DNA from: Lutjanus erythropterus
Taxonomy: Eukaryota; Chordata; Actinopteri; Lutjaniformes; Lutjanidae
DNA length: 64,000 nt
Assembly: GCA_020091685.1 (NCBI GenBank)
Contig: CM034606.1
Location: forward strand, 16,895,695 to 16,959,694
Direction: 5' to 3'
Made by a program: the position numbers and the translations under genes. Positions 23,890-34,800 of this stretch are shown here, piece by piece (within the stretch, counting starts at the first letter, position 1; each line of letters opens with the position of its first letter). The notes under the pieces are model-generated. The model was given only the letters and a program-made list of their open reading frames with translations, did not search any database and was not told the DNA's origin.

Positions 23890-24288
23890 TACAAAAAAAA
23901 CATCTGAAAAATACAGTCATATAAAAATAAATAACCCACTCTCTTCAGTTAGCTTTTCCAGCTGCATACACAGAACTACACACATTGACCATTCAACAGT
24001 GTTTTAAAGATAAAACAGTTATGACAAGCCTCCAGGGCTCAGTTTTCAACGTTACATCAGTCATTTGCACATAAAAAATGAAGCCCCCCGCTACTGGCTG
24101 AGAAAGACAGTTTGATTTACAGCCCAGACGAAAGTTTAGGGGAGCTTGATGTCTGAGCTGGATGACGTTTAGAAGAAGAAAGTGATGTTGTGCTGTTTCT
24201 GATGGTTCGGACTCCACTGTGTGGTAGAATCAGCATGTACACACTTCTCTCTGTGCAGTAGCTTCCTGTCATGTGTCAGGCTGGATCA

Positions 24289-26184
24289 CTACTGGGAGTT
24301 GGAGGACGAGGCTTTCCTGTTTTGGCCCCGGCTCCTCTGTCGAGACCGCTGGTGGTGACCTCTCCCTCTCCTCCTCCTCCTCAGGCACAGCTTCACATCA
24401 CGACCCAGCCTATGAGCTCTACAAAACACAAAGAAGCACACAAGTTTAGCCTGGAGGAAGGGCTGTGAATTCATACTCTTTTAGTAAGAATCAGACAACT
24501 TGTTGATTCAAAATGAGATCGATATTAATAATAAGCTTCGTGTCTATCCTAATTGGAGTGGAGGTATATTAGCTTTTGACCTTGTTTAAAAAACAAAAAA
24601 TTTTAGCTTAAGTTTGGTGAACGGATGCCAAATGAAATATGTTTAAAAATGCTAAATTTGTAATATGTTTGAATTCTTTTCTTATAATGCTGAAATGACT
24701 TAGCCCCAGGACCAGATTGGATTGTAAGTCAAAACACACCAAAGTTTGGCTTAGGTTTGGTGGACAGACATGGTAACTTTGCAATACATTTAAAAATACT
24801 CAAAATTTAGCTTAAGTTTGGTGGCGATCTTTTGGATATCTTTAAATTCTTTCTGGTGATGCTGACGAGACTTAGCCCAAGTACATTACGTGAGATGATA
24901 AGTCAAAATATGGTTGAAGTTTGGTGGAAGATCAACACAACCCATGGTTGGCTATATTGTGATAATGTGTCTTTCTTTTTTTTATCTTTAAATCTTATTT
25001 ACTGCTAGGGCTGTGTTTTTCTGTCTGATAAGTAGCAAAACATGTGGAGGAAAGTTAAAGAAACTGCTGAGCTCGGTTCTTTGTTGGAACAAGAACCGGC
25101 TTGGCAACAAATAAGTTACTGTGGGCCATGAGTTGCGGGAAATAGTAAGACGAGTGGAATCCCTCTATAACCAGTTACAACGGTCGACTTAAATACTCTG
25201 CAACATGTCTTGTAATAAGAATATTGCATTTTGCTCTTGTCACATGCACGAGTCATTACAGAGTTCCTTCTCAACCTAAACTGAAGCAGGACATAATACT
25301 TTGGGGTTATGAGTCCCTTACAAAGACAAGTTTCACTGATCAAAGCTCTTACCTATTCCAACAGCGAGTCAGCTGTATGCCCATCGGTGCCGCTGGATTC
25401 AGACACACTGGCTCATTGTTGCTCTTAAGGGTCACACTGAAAAACACATGTAAAACCACACAATTACTTACACTTATCTGATGTGTGTTTATACATGAAT
25501 TAAATTTGATACAATAAAATATTGTTTAAAAAAATAATACACAATACCTTTCAATACCACAGCAAAAGGAAGTGCAAGGCACACAAAATATTATATATGT
25601 TTTCTCTTCTTTTTTTTTTAAACCTGTGCACTGTGCTGATACAAAAAAACTAACTGCACACCGTCTAGTTTTGCTCTGCTGGAAAGCAGACAATGGAGAC
25701 TGAGCTGAACTTTTGTCTTAAACAAGCCCTTAAATATATTTTTTAAATAACTTTGTTACTTTGTTTTAAACATGTGGTATTGGAGAAGTATTGAGGTATT
25801 ATTCTGCGGGATCTGGTACTCACATCACTGTGACTTTGTCGCAGCTGGGGCTTTTTGGGTAGACCACGAGCTCTTTCAGGTGCCCTCTGACACCCGGCTG
25901 GGTCTGTGGACACAAACATCTTCCCGGGACAAACGTGCCGTCTGACTCCCTCACTGCACAGACACAGTAACAGGATTACAGGTAATTCGATACAGTGTGA
26001 CATGAGCAGAGATTAACTTACACCAAGTTCACAAGCTCAGACAGTTTTGCCCAAATAAAACACAGATTTTAAGAAATTAAAATACACACATAAACATATG
26101 AATACATAGATTCTTACCTGTGAACAGTACACAGCAGACGCTCAGGAGCGCGAGCTGACAGATTGACTGGAGATAAAGCTTCAT
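24289..26184 (-). CDS. ELR-negative CXC chemokine, CXCL9/10/11-like (four exons)
   Basis: Minus-strand coding exons are 26184-26118, 25953-25824, 25436-25353 and 24418-24289. They join in phase to give 136 residues. Residues 1-22 form a hydrophobic signal peptide (MKLYLQSICQLALLSVCCVL). The mature protein has the CXC motif as Cys35-Leu-Cys37, preceded by Pro-Gly-Arg, so there is no ELR motif. The partner cysteines are Cys60 (SPSCDKV) and Cys77 (EPVCLNP). Cys91 and Cys105 could form an extra disulfide. The tail after residue 105 is very basic (RRRRRGRG, then Arg/Gln/Ser-rich), as expected for glycosaminoglycan binding. Lack of ELR and the basic tail fit the interferon-inducible CXCR3-ligand group, and the layout resembles fish genes labelled CXCL11-like. 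Exact orthology is uncertain, so I give no symbol. It is not CXCL12. The gene lies antisense within the putative first intron of rassf4. Confidence 0.85.
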
Positions 26185-27090
26185 GGTGGAGACTGGCTGA
26201 GCGTTGACACTGAGCCTCTGAGCCACATGTTGCTGTTTTATACTAGTGCTCCTCCCCCCGGCCTACGCTGTCAGAACTGGGCTTTCCAAACTAGGAAATT
26301 CCCTGTGGCATGAAAGGACCCGGGACTCAGGATGCAGGGATCAGGGACTCCATTCCTCTCGCTCTATCAGTAAAGATTTGTCACCCTGAAGGACAGAGTA
26401 ATTAATAACTGTCTCTGTGCGTTTGTTTCTTAACAGTGCATTGAATTTATTGCATAAAAAAAGGACACCTGGTGTTTCAAACTTGTTGTTTTCTGTAGAA
26501 ATTTTGCATCAGAGACGAGTGATGAGTGTTCCTAATCCTTATCGTGATGCTAATTGTTTATAAAATAGTTTAGCACAGTAGCTGGGGGTATTCTTGGGTG
26601 ACACAGATGAGTTTTTTTCCGGGCTTTGTTGAGCTTTGCCATGACATGTTACTTCTGTCACTCTGCTGGCTCTGTGCCAACAGTGCCATGTGATTTCTTT
26701 TAATTGCTTGTCCTTGCTTTTAACAGAAGCCATTTGTCCAGCATTTTTTGATCAAAAAAATCCAATCCTCAAATTGAATTGAATCCACAGTGAAACATGA
26801 CAGCACAATGTACATATTTTATATTTATGAATCATTGTTTTTGGTATATATAATCTTAAGATGTTTGGGTTGTTGTTGATCTGTCCACCAAACTTCAGCC
26901 AAATTTTGGGGCGTTTTTACTCAATCTGAGATAAAGTACTGGGGCTAAGACTCTTCAGTTTCATCAGAGATGATAATCATCAGAGATCAAAGATATCCAG
27001 AAGATCACTTCAGTCAAAATTTCAGCATTTTTTAACATATTACAAAGTTAACATCTCATGTCCACCAAACTTTGACATTTTTTTGAAGCT
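24590..27090. repeat. Inverted repeat pair flanking chemokine exons 1-3
   Basis: The left arm (about 24590-24960) carries 'gtttggtggacagacatgg', 'gacttagcccaag' and 'gatcttttggatatcttta'. The right arm (about 26878-27090) carries the complements in reverse order ('gtccaccaaact', 'tactggggctaagactc', 'aaagatatccagaagatc'). They are diverged copies of one repeat family in opposite orientation. Chemokine exon 4 lies outside the left arm. Confidence 0.6.
26236..26303 (-). promoter_or_regulatory. Chemokine core promoter: TATA box and NF-kB site
   Basis: On the minus strand a TATAAAA box (26242-26236) lies 52 bases before the chemokine ATG. At 26303-26294 a perfect NF-kB-type decamer, GGGAATTTCC, lies about 52 bases upstream of the TATA box. 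The spacing and the match to the GGGRNWYYCC consensus suggest an inflammation-inducible promoter. I did not find a clear ISRE or GAS site nearby. Function is inferred from the motif alone. Confidence 0.7.
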
Positions 27091-28008
27091 ACAAGAAAGT
27101 GTTTTTAATTGTCTATGAACCAGTCTCAATTTGATACTGATGCTTCTGTATAAAATAAACAAATGAGACCATCGACAAGAAGATTGACTATTTCTATATA
27201 GTTATTCTTAATGTCTATCGCCAGGTCGGATTCTTTTTGTAGTCAGATGAAACCAGCCTGCGGTTACATTTTCCCTGGGAAACTTATATTGAGCAGTACG
27301 TTAGCCAGTTAAAATGAAGCAGGAGCAAAGTTTTATTCAGATAATTTTACTTTTGATGTTTTCTTTTTTGTTTGTTTTCTAGCTTTAAATGAGCAATATG
27401 TAACAGTTGCATGTCCAGAAATGAGTACTGCAGTCCAGGTAGCGAGCTGGAGCCACTGACTGTATAAGAAAATAGGTTGAAATCCTATTTAATTTACAGT
27501 CTATTAGAGGAGGCTCAGGCAGGCTGCAGGAACACTGCAGGAGCACAAGACAAGTGCATTGTAATTTGACAGTGAGCTCTACACTGTAAGATGATCAGGT
27601 GATAATAACTGTCACTTGTATGTCATTTTAAAATTAAGTCTGTTAGCCCGAAAACAAAAGCCCGTCGCTCTGAAAATACTCACTCTGGAGTTGGATTTCA
27701 GAGACTGCCTGCCTTTGTCCTGCCAGACTCTATTAACATTTCGATTTAATCATATTAAACATCTGCTCCTTCGAAGAGACTTTTAATAATTTCTTAAAAT
27801 TCATAAACAGGCAGTAACTCACTCGGTAAACACTGCAGCTGTAGCATTGTTGTCAGAGAAGCGAGTATTTCAAGTTGACATGTTTCCAGAATCTCTTATG
27901 ACATATCGTGATCATCTCATGATTTATTACACCAAATATGTCACAGAGATGATGCATAATGTTTCTGTTTGTCTCGTGTTTTTCTGCCTCAGCTGGACTC
28001 TAGTCAGA

Positions 28009-28836
28009 ATGGGTGAGCATCAGACCTATGTGAAGCTCAGCGAAGAGAAACTTATACCAAAGTAAGTCCTTTTAGTTCAGTCACTGCACAGTAATTACAC
28101 ACAATGAAGTAAAATCAAAGAGGTGGTTGCATGTATTAGATTTCATCAGTGCTTGTATTGTGTGCGAGCTGTGAGCACTAATCTCAAGTGGTCTTGTGTT
28201 GACATGCAGGTCTGACATCTTGTCACTTCTGAGGACCTACAACTGTTACCACGAAGGGAAAAACTTCCAGCTGAGGACTCGTGAGGTAAGAAAAGGCTCC
28301 GCCACAGACAGACATGTCACCTGACAGGGAACGGCGCTGCTGACAGAGATTAAGAAAAAGATAAACAGGGAGAGTAATTGCTCAGCAGTATGTGTGTGTG
28401 TGGGGGGGGCTGGATTGCAGGACATAAAGCGCTGTAAAATGGGTCACACACATGCTAAGACTGGAACCAGTTAAACCAGCACTTTGATTCTCAGGCGAGA
28501 ACAAAAAAAAAAAAAAAGCTTCCAACGTGGCTGCAGTTCTGGGCACAGAGCTGCAACTCCTGAGTTCTTTTCCAACATGCCAAACAGCTTGACAAACCAC
28601 AAAAAGCCCCCTTTTCCCTCAAAATGAAAATGGAAATGGAAGGAGGGAGGGAAGGATGTCACACTGTAGTCATATACACTAACCACTCAGCAAAGTATTT
28701 CCACAGTAAACATTTTGCTGTTGTGGTGTGTCTGTAAAGCTGCTGCAGGAGTTTGGTTATTTGTTTGCTAATCATTCTATGGGTTTTATGGTCTGGAATT
28801 CCCCTTTGTGTTCACCAGCAGGTTTTTGACAGAGAG

Positions 28837-28896
<60 letters not shown>

Positions 28897-31800
28897 GGGT
28901 GTAGGGGTGTTGGGCAGGGTGGTCATGATGTGTCCCTCCAGCCAGACCCACTGCACTCTGGGAAAATCCCCCACAGTCAGACACAATATGGGCACATGTA
29001 ACATACACATGTATACAGTATGAAAGGGACCAATGATGTAACACTACTGACATCTCATTAACAAAAAAACCCCCGATGCAATAGCTTGAAACTCTCATTT
29101 TTTGTGAACATTGATATTTGACGAGAAGATGTGAAGCAGAACTCTGCTCATTATGATCCCACATTATAAAGAATGACTCAACATTACAACACTGAAACTA
29201 GTCATCTGTCATCTGAAGCTTTTATGTGGGATTTTAACAGTGTGTCATGTTTTTAAATTAGCTGAAAATGCAAGTCAGAAATTCAACCAAAACATGGTCC
29301 TTCACTAATAGCTAACCGGACCTATTCAGCTGATGACCCGTGGGCCGAATCCTGCCCTTTAAAGGGACAGTTCACCCCAAAATCAAAACTACATATTTTG
29401 CTCCTGTGTAGTGCTATTTATCCATCTGTTTTGTTTTTGGGTTTTTTTGGTGTGAGTTGCAAAGTTCTGGAGATATTGTCTGTAGAGATATCTGCCTTCT
29501 CTCAAATATAATGGGAGATCACATTAAACCAGTTTTTGCCTCCCTCCACTGGTTTCCTGTCCAGCTCAGGATGGGTTTTAAGAGTTTATTTCTAGTTTTT
29601 AAGAATTTAAATGGGCCGGTGCTACCTTATTTATATGATCTCTTACCTCCTCAGACTCCAGTTAGAGTAACATCAAACCAGTTGCTCTAAAAATAGGGGT
29701 GACTGAGCCTTCGCGGTAGATGCCCCTAATCTGTAGAATGGGGTTCCTTTTCATATAAGAGCCGTTCAGACCCCAGAAACCTTTAAGTCACTGCTGAAGA
29801 CTCACCTTTTGTCTTTGGCGTTCAATTTGGGTTGAGTTAGACACCTTGCTTTCCTCTATCGTGATGCTGAGTTATTTTATTATATGTTTGTTTTGTTTTA
29901 TTTTTATTATTGTGGTTATTGTGCTCATTTTTCTGTATTTTAAGTTTGTACAGCACTTTGGTCAACCGTGATTGTTTTTAAATGTGCTGTATAAATAAAG
30001 TTGATGTTGACATTGACTAAATGCCACTCCACGCTTGTGGTGTTCCAGGCACCAAACAATGCACAAAAAAATTTTAAGAGTCTCTTTCCAAAAATCATGA
30101 TCTGGTTCCTCAAGATAATCCACAGACCTTGTTGTGAGAAGGTTCATGTAGGAACTACTTAGTTTCTGCAGTAGAATCCACTGGAACTACCATCTTTCCT
30201 CTAAAAAATATGAAACTGTACACAACAAGGACTGTCTGTTTATCATAAGTAACCAGGTCATGAGTTTTTGGAAAGAGACACTGGTGCTAAATTTTTCAAA
30301 TATATTTCTTTGGTGCTTGGAGCACCACAAGCTGACATCTCTACGGCTGAAACTCTGCAGCTCACACACACAAAAAATGAGTTGAACTGCCCTTTTAACA
30401 ACCTCAGTCTGGCCTTTGGCCAATTAGAAATATAAAAAAGTATATAATTGTGATTTTATTTAAATAACCTGCTGACATCAAATCATCATTTTATTAGTGG
30501 CATAATGAGCCCATTCATTGGTTATGTCTGTTATTAAACACAGAGACACGTATTATTATTTGTAACAGTTTGAACTCAGGCTGTTTAAGCAGGAGTTTAG
30601 GGGAGTCATTGTGTTCATTAAAACAACAAGCAACTTCCAGGCCTTCAAAGGTGCAGTTGTTTTTTTTACTGGACTTTCGTACATAATGTTTATTTTCACA
30701 TTGTGAAAATATTAAAATGGAAAAAGAAATAAAATGGTGCATTGTTTAACACATTTAAATTTTTAACTTTGAAGGTCAAGCATAGGAAATATAAACACCT
30801 GACCACTTTACTTTTTTAAAAAACAATCTGGCCCTTCTAAAAGAAGTCATTGAATTTGCCTGAGAAAAACAGATTCAGTCCAGATTTGTGGAATAACCTA
30901 AATATGTATTTCTCAGGTGTGATCGCTGTAAAAAGAGGCTGACTCTACAGGAAAGGTTGTGTTCTGTGTTAGGGTATTACCCAGGCTGTTCATGGCTTCA
31001 GCTTGGTGAGAAATGTGGAAAAGACACAAAAAAAAATAAATAAATAAATGAAGGATGTCAGAGCCTGATAGCTTGTCAGGTCAGGAAAATGACTCACAAT
31101 GACTCAATCAGAGTTTACTGTATTATGTCACCAACAATACAATACAATAACGGTATCATAGCAGCCTGTTAACAACATTTTTACGCCTCTGTGAGAATTT
31201 CTTCAAACTTGGTGTGAACGTCCACTGGAACTTAAGGATGAACTGATTAGCTTTTGGAGGTCAAAGGTCAAGATCATTGTGAGCTCACATCCTTTCCATT
31301 CTTGTGAGGGAATTTCTTCAAACTTGGCACGAACGTCTGCTCGGACTCAAGGATGAACTAGTTGGAATTTTGAGGGTCACTCTAATCTCAAAAAAACACA
31401 TTTTTGGCCATAACTCCAGATTTCATCCGCTAATTATGACAAAATTCCACACAAATATCCAATAAATAAATGATAAAACAATGAAGTGATGATAAAAGGT
31501 TCACTGTGACATCAAAATGTTCAGTAAAAATAATCTCTACATGAAGACAGTTTGTTTCTCACTGGAAATTATTCCCTCACACATGTCAGTGTAGTGGTAA
31601 ATTCCACTTGGCCAAAAATACACTTAATAAACTTAATACAAGTAATACGTTTTATTGAATTCCTTCACTACAGATTTGAGTTTGGACACACATTGATGTA
31701 AACTGCAACTTGACTATTTGGCAGAGGCATACAACTGCAAGTTACTGTCTGAATTTATCCCAGAAAATCCACATATATGCCTTTTCTTTTTTTTTAATCG

Positions 31801-34800
31801 TTCAGTCTAGTTGTAATATAAATTAGCCACTAAATTTAGACACAGGGACACCAGAAACAGTGGGCTGGGGAACATTACTCAATCTGAATCCTACTGTGCA
31901 AAATGCAGTGATAGTGGGCAAACTATTTCTGTATGTATTGTGCAAAGACAGCATTGTTAACTCAGTATAGTGTGACTGAAATGCTGCAGTTGCTGGCAGA
32001 AATTCATGTTTTAACTCCAGCTGCACATCTACAGTGACACAATCTGATCATCTGAGTGGGGAACTGAAATGATGAATAAACATGTTGTTGCAGGGGGAAA
32101 AAAACTTGATCCACTGTTCAGGTCATACTGTGGGAACGGTGCATTGCATATTGTAAGAAAATATATACTTAAGCAACTTATGATTTCTTCAGTAGTTTGT
32201 AGTCTGTGCAAGAATGATTAGTATCAGACAGTGCCCACTATGTGTCATCAGTACATTATGCTGGTGGATGCTTAAAAGACCCATTTTATTGATGTTAAAT
32301 CTCCAGTACACAAAGGAGATCACCTTTTTGCTATTTTCTGTCTTGTTTGAAAGATCCCATCAGATTCAGTCCTTCTGCACCTTACATGCTGATGTAGGTG
32401 GAGCCTATACAATAGCAAGAATTACACAATTTGACAAGTACTATGAGAAATAAAACTACGGCATGAATCAAAGCTGGAGCCAAAATTTGAAGCTCCGGAA
32501 ACTTCTTTTTTGTTTGTTTTTGAGATTGAAAGTTCATCTTGAATTTGGAAACAGCAGCTGGCAAAACAATCCCCAAACTAAGGTCATTCAGCTGTTCTTG
32601 AACTTTCAGTCTCAACTTTTTAAATCAACATGGATGAGACGTCCTTGAAGTGCTCAGAAAAAGGGAAATTTGAACATCAACTATTTTGGCAACATCTGCT
32701 GTGGAAGATAATGTGATTTGATTGAAAGCTTCAGGACAGCTACCAATACACTTTCTTTCTTACATTTTGGTAGGGTAGGATTTTAATAGAGGTGAAGCCT
32801 TCCTACAGTATAATAAAACTTAATTTGGTTCCATTACTTTTGGATGAAGGCTACCTCAAAACCAAATATGGTGAAATTGTTTAATTTAATATTATGTCTT
32901 ATGTTTGTTCTGTCCTTCCTTTGTTATGTGTGTATGCACATAGATGGTAATTATGCTCACACAAACTCAAAGTAAACTGACAGAAACTTATTCTGAGGCT
33001 TCTGCTTTTACTCACACGCCATCCAGCATCACTGCCCGCAGTCCCAAAATATGTCTCAGTTGTATTTACAGATTAGTTAGATAACTGGATTGATTTGTAG
33101 CTAACATTAGCAGTTGGTCTGACCTGTAAATGTTTCTTTAAATTAGGTGTTGACTTCTTGGATGATGACAGCTGAGGGCAGAACTGTCACTTTACTGTGA
33201 TCTTGTTCCTTTTTTCTGAATTTTTAAGACAAAATAATATTGAAATTTCCACCCAGTGGAGCATTTTTTTTTCACTGGAGGCCTTGATAATGAATTGATT
33301 TTAAGATTTGCTGATTTCACTGAGACCCAAGCGGTGGTGCCAGACTGTAATGTGTGCACACTGCACATATTTTTGCTTTATTTTAAAATGTATTTTAAAA
33401 TGATAATCCTGCTAATAATTCCAGTTTTTTACTTATCTGTTATCTAATTAAATTGTTTTTCCTGCAACTGTAATGGAATGCAAAAACCTTTTTTGCACCC
33501 AAATTATATAATCCTGTTACATGTAATCCATTACTCCCCAAGCCTGTACATATGTAACATATACTATATGATAAGGTTGAAACGGTTAAAGAGAAAATTC
33601 TCTGCTCTCTTACTGTAATAATTTGTGACTTAGCGACATTGTTAGAGCTGTGAGGCCAAAGGTTACTCAAGAGTGACTCATTAGATATTTTGTGGATTTC
33701 AGGGTCAGAGCATGACTCAGTGACATTCTTTGGTTGGAAGCTGGCCTATGACCAACATTTCTAAACCCCTAATGTGAATTACTAGAAAATACAGTGACTG
33801 TGTAAATGAGTTCAGATGAAAACCAGCTGTAAGACGTACAGCGTCATTTTCAGACAGAGCATTACTGTGGTCATATACACCAGACACTTCTGAGTATTTG
33901 ATTTTATTGTTTGAAGATTAGCGTTCTGTGTGAATAAAGAAGAAAGTGTGAAGAGGTAGCTGGTGGCTTACAAGTGTTTTTCTAAAGACTACATCATGAT
34001 AACTTTATGCAGGTGCAGTCAGGTGATGTGTGTTAGTCATGTTGTGGGCGTACGTGTCAGGTTGTTTAACTTGGAAGTTCCACGCCATCCGTTGCAAACT
34101 GACCCAGAATACCTGAGGAGAAAACAAGCTCTAACATGTGTACCTACTAAAATTACTAATGCTGTAATAATGTACATGCCGCTGATTACCAACAGCCACT
34201 GATTCACTGTGCTGCTGAAGAGCACTAAACCATGGAGGATTCATGCTAAAACGGCTTTAAACTTTGGTCACGTGACTACAGGGGTGTCATTTTAACCTCT
34301 AAACCTCCCTGCATCTAAATGATCTGTCCAGATTATAGTCAGAAGATCTCAGTCAGTCACTGGGCTCAGTAAAACAGGAAAGAGGCTGAGGGTGTTTGCC
34401 TGTACTTGTCCGCTGTCATAACCTCAAACATCAATCTGTATGCACGCAGCTCCCTCTAGTGGCTGATTTAGGAACTGTTTAGTTTAAAAAGCACCAACTG
34501 TAGCACCATTAATTATACCTAGATGGCAGTAAAATGCTAGGCTTCTTTAGATTTGAGGTTCACTGCAATAAATCACTGGTGTGCCTGGTTTGCGGCAGTG
34601 GAACAAGAACTATTCGGATCTTTTATTTGAGCAAAAGCACAAAACAACACTAAAATAACTCCATTTACATGTCCTGCATGTTTTCATGATTGTATAATCA
34701 CCTGAGAATATGTTTTCGTTACCTTAGAATGAACCATTTATATCTGCGGTGGGTGCAGGTCGTCTTCCATGTTGCATGTTTCTACAGTAGCTCAGAACAG

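Noticed and set aside
24289..26184. Identification as CXCL12, suggested by its position near TMEM72 and RASSF4 in human
   Set aside because: CXCL12 has Cys-Arg-Cys and a different body. This protein has Pro-Gly-Arg-Cys-Leu-Cys, the SPSCDKV block and a long arginine-rich tail.
28772..29164. 130-codon minus-strand frame with a histidine/threonine run
   Set aside because: The run is the (GT)n microsatellite translated on the other strand. There is no splice or family support.
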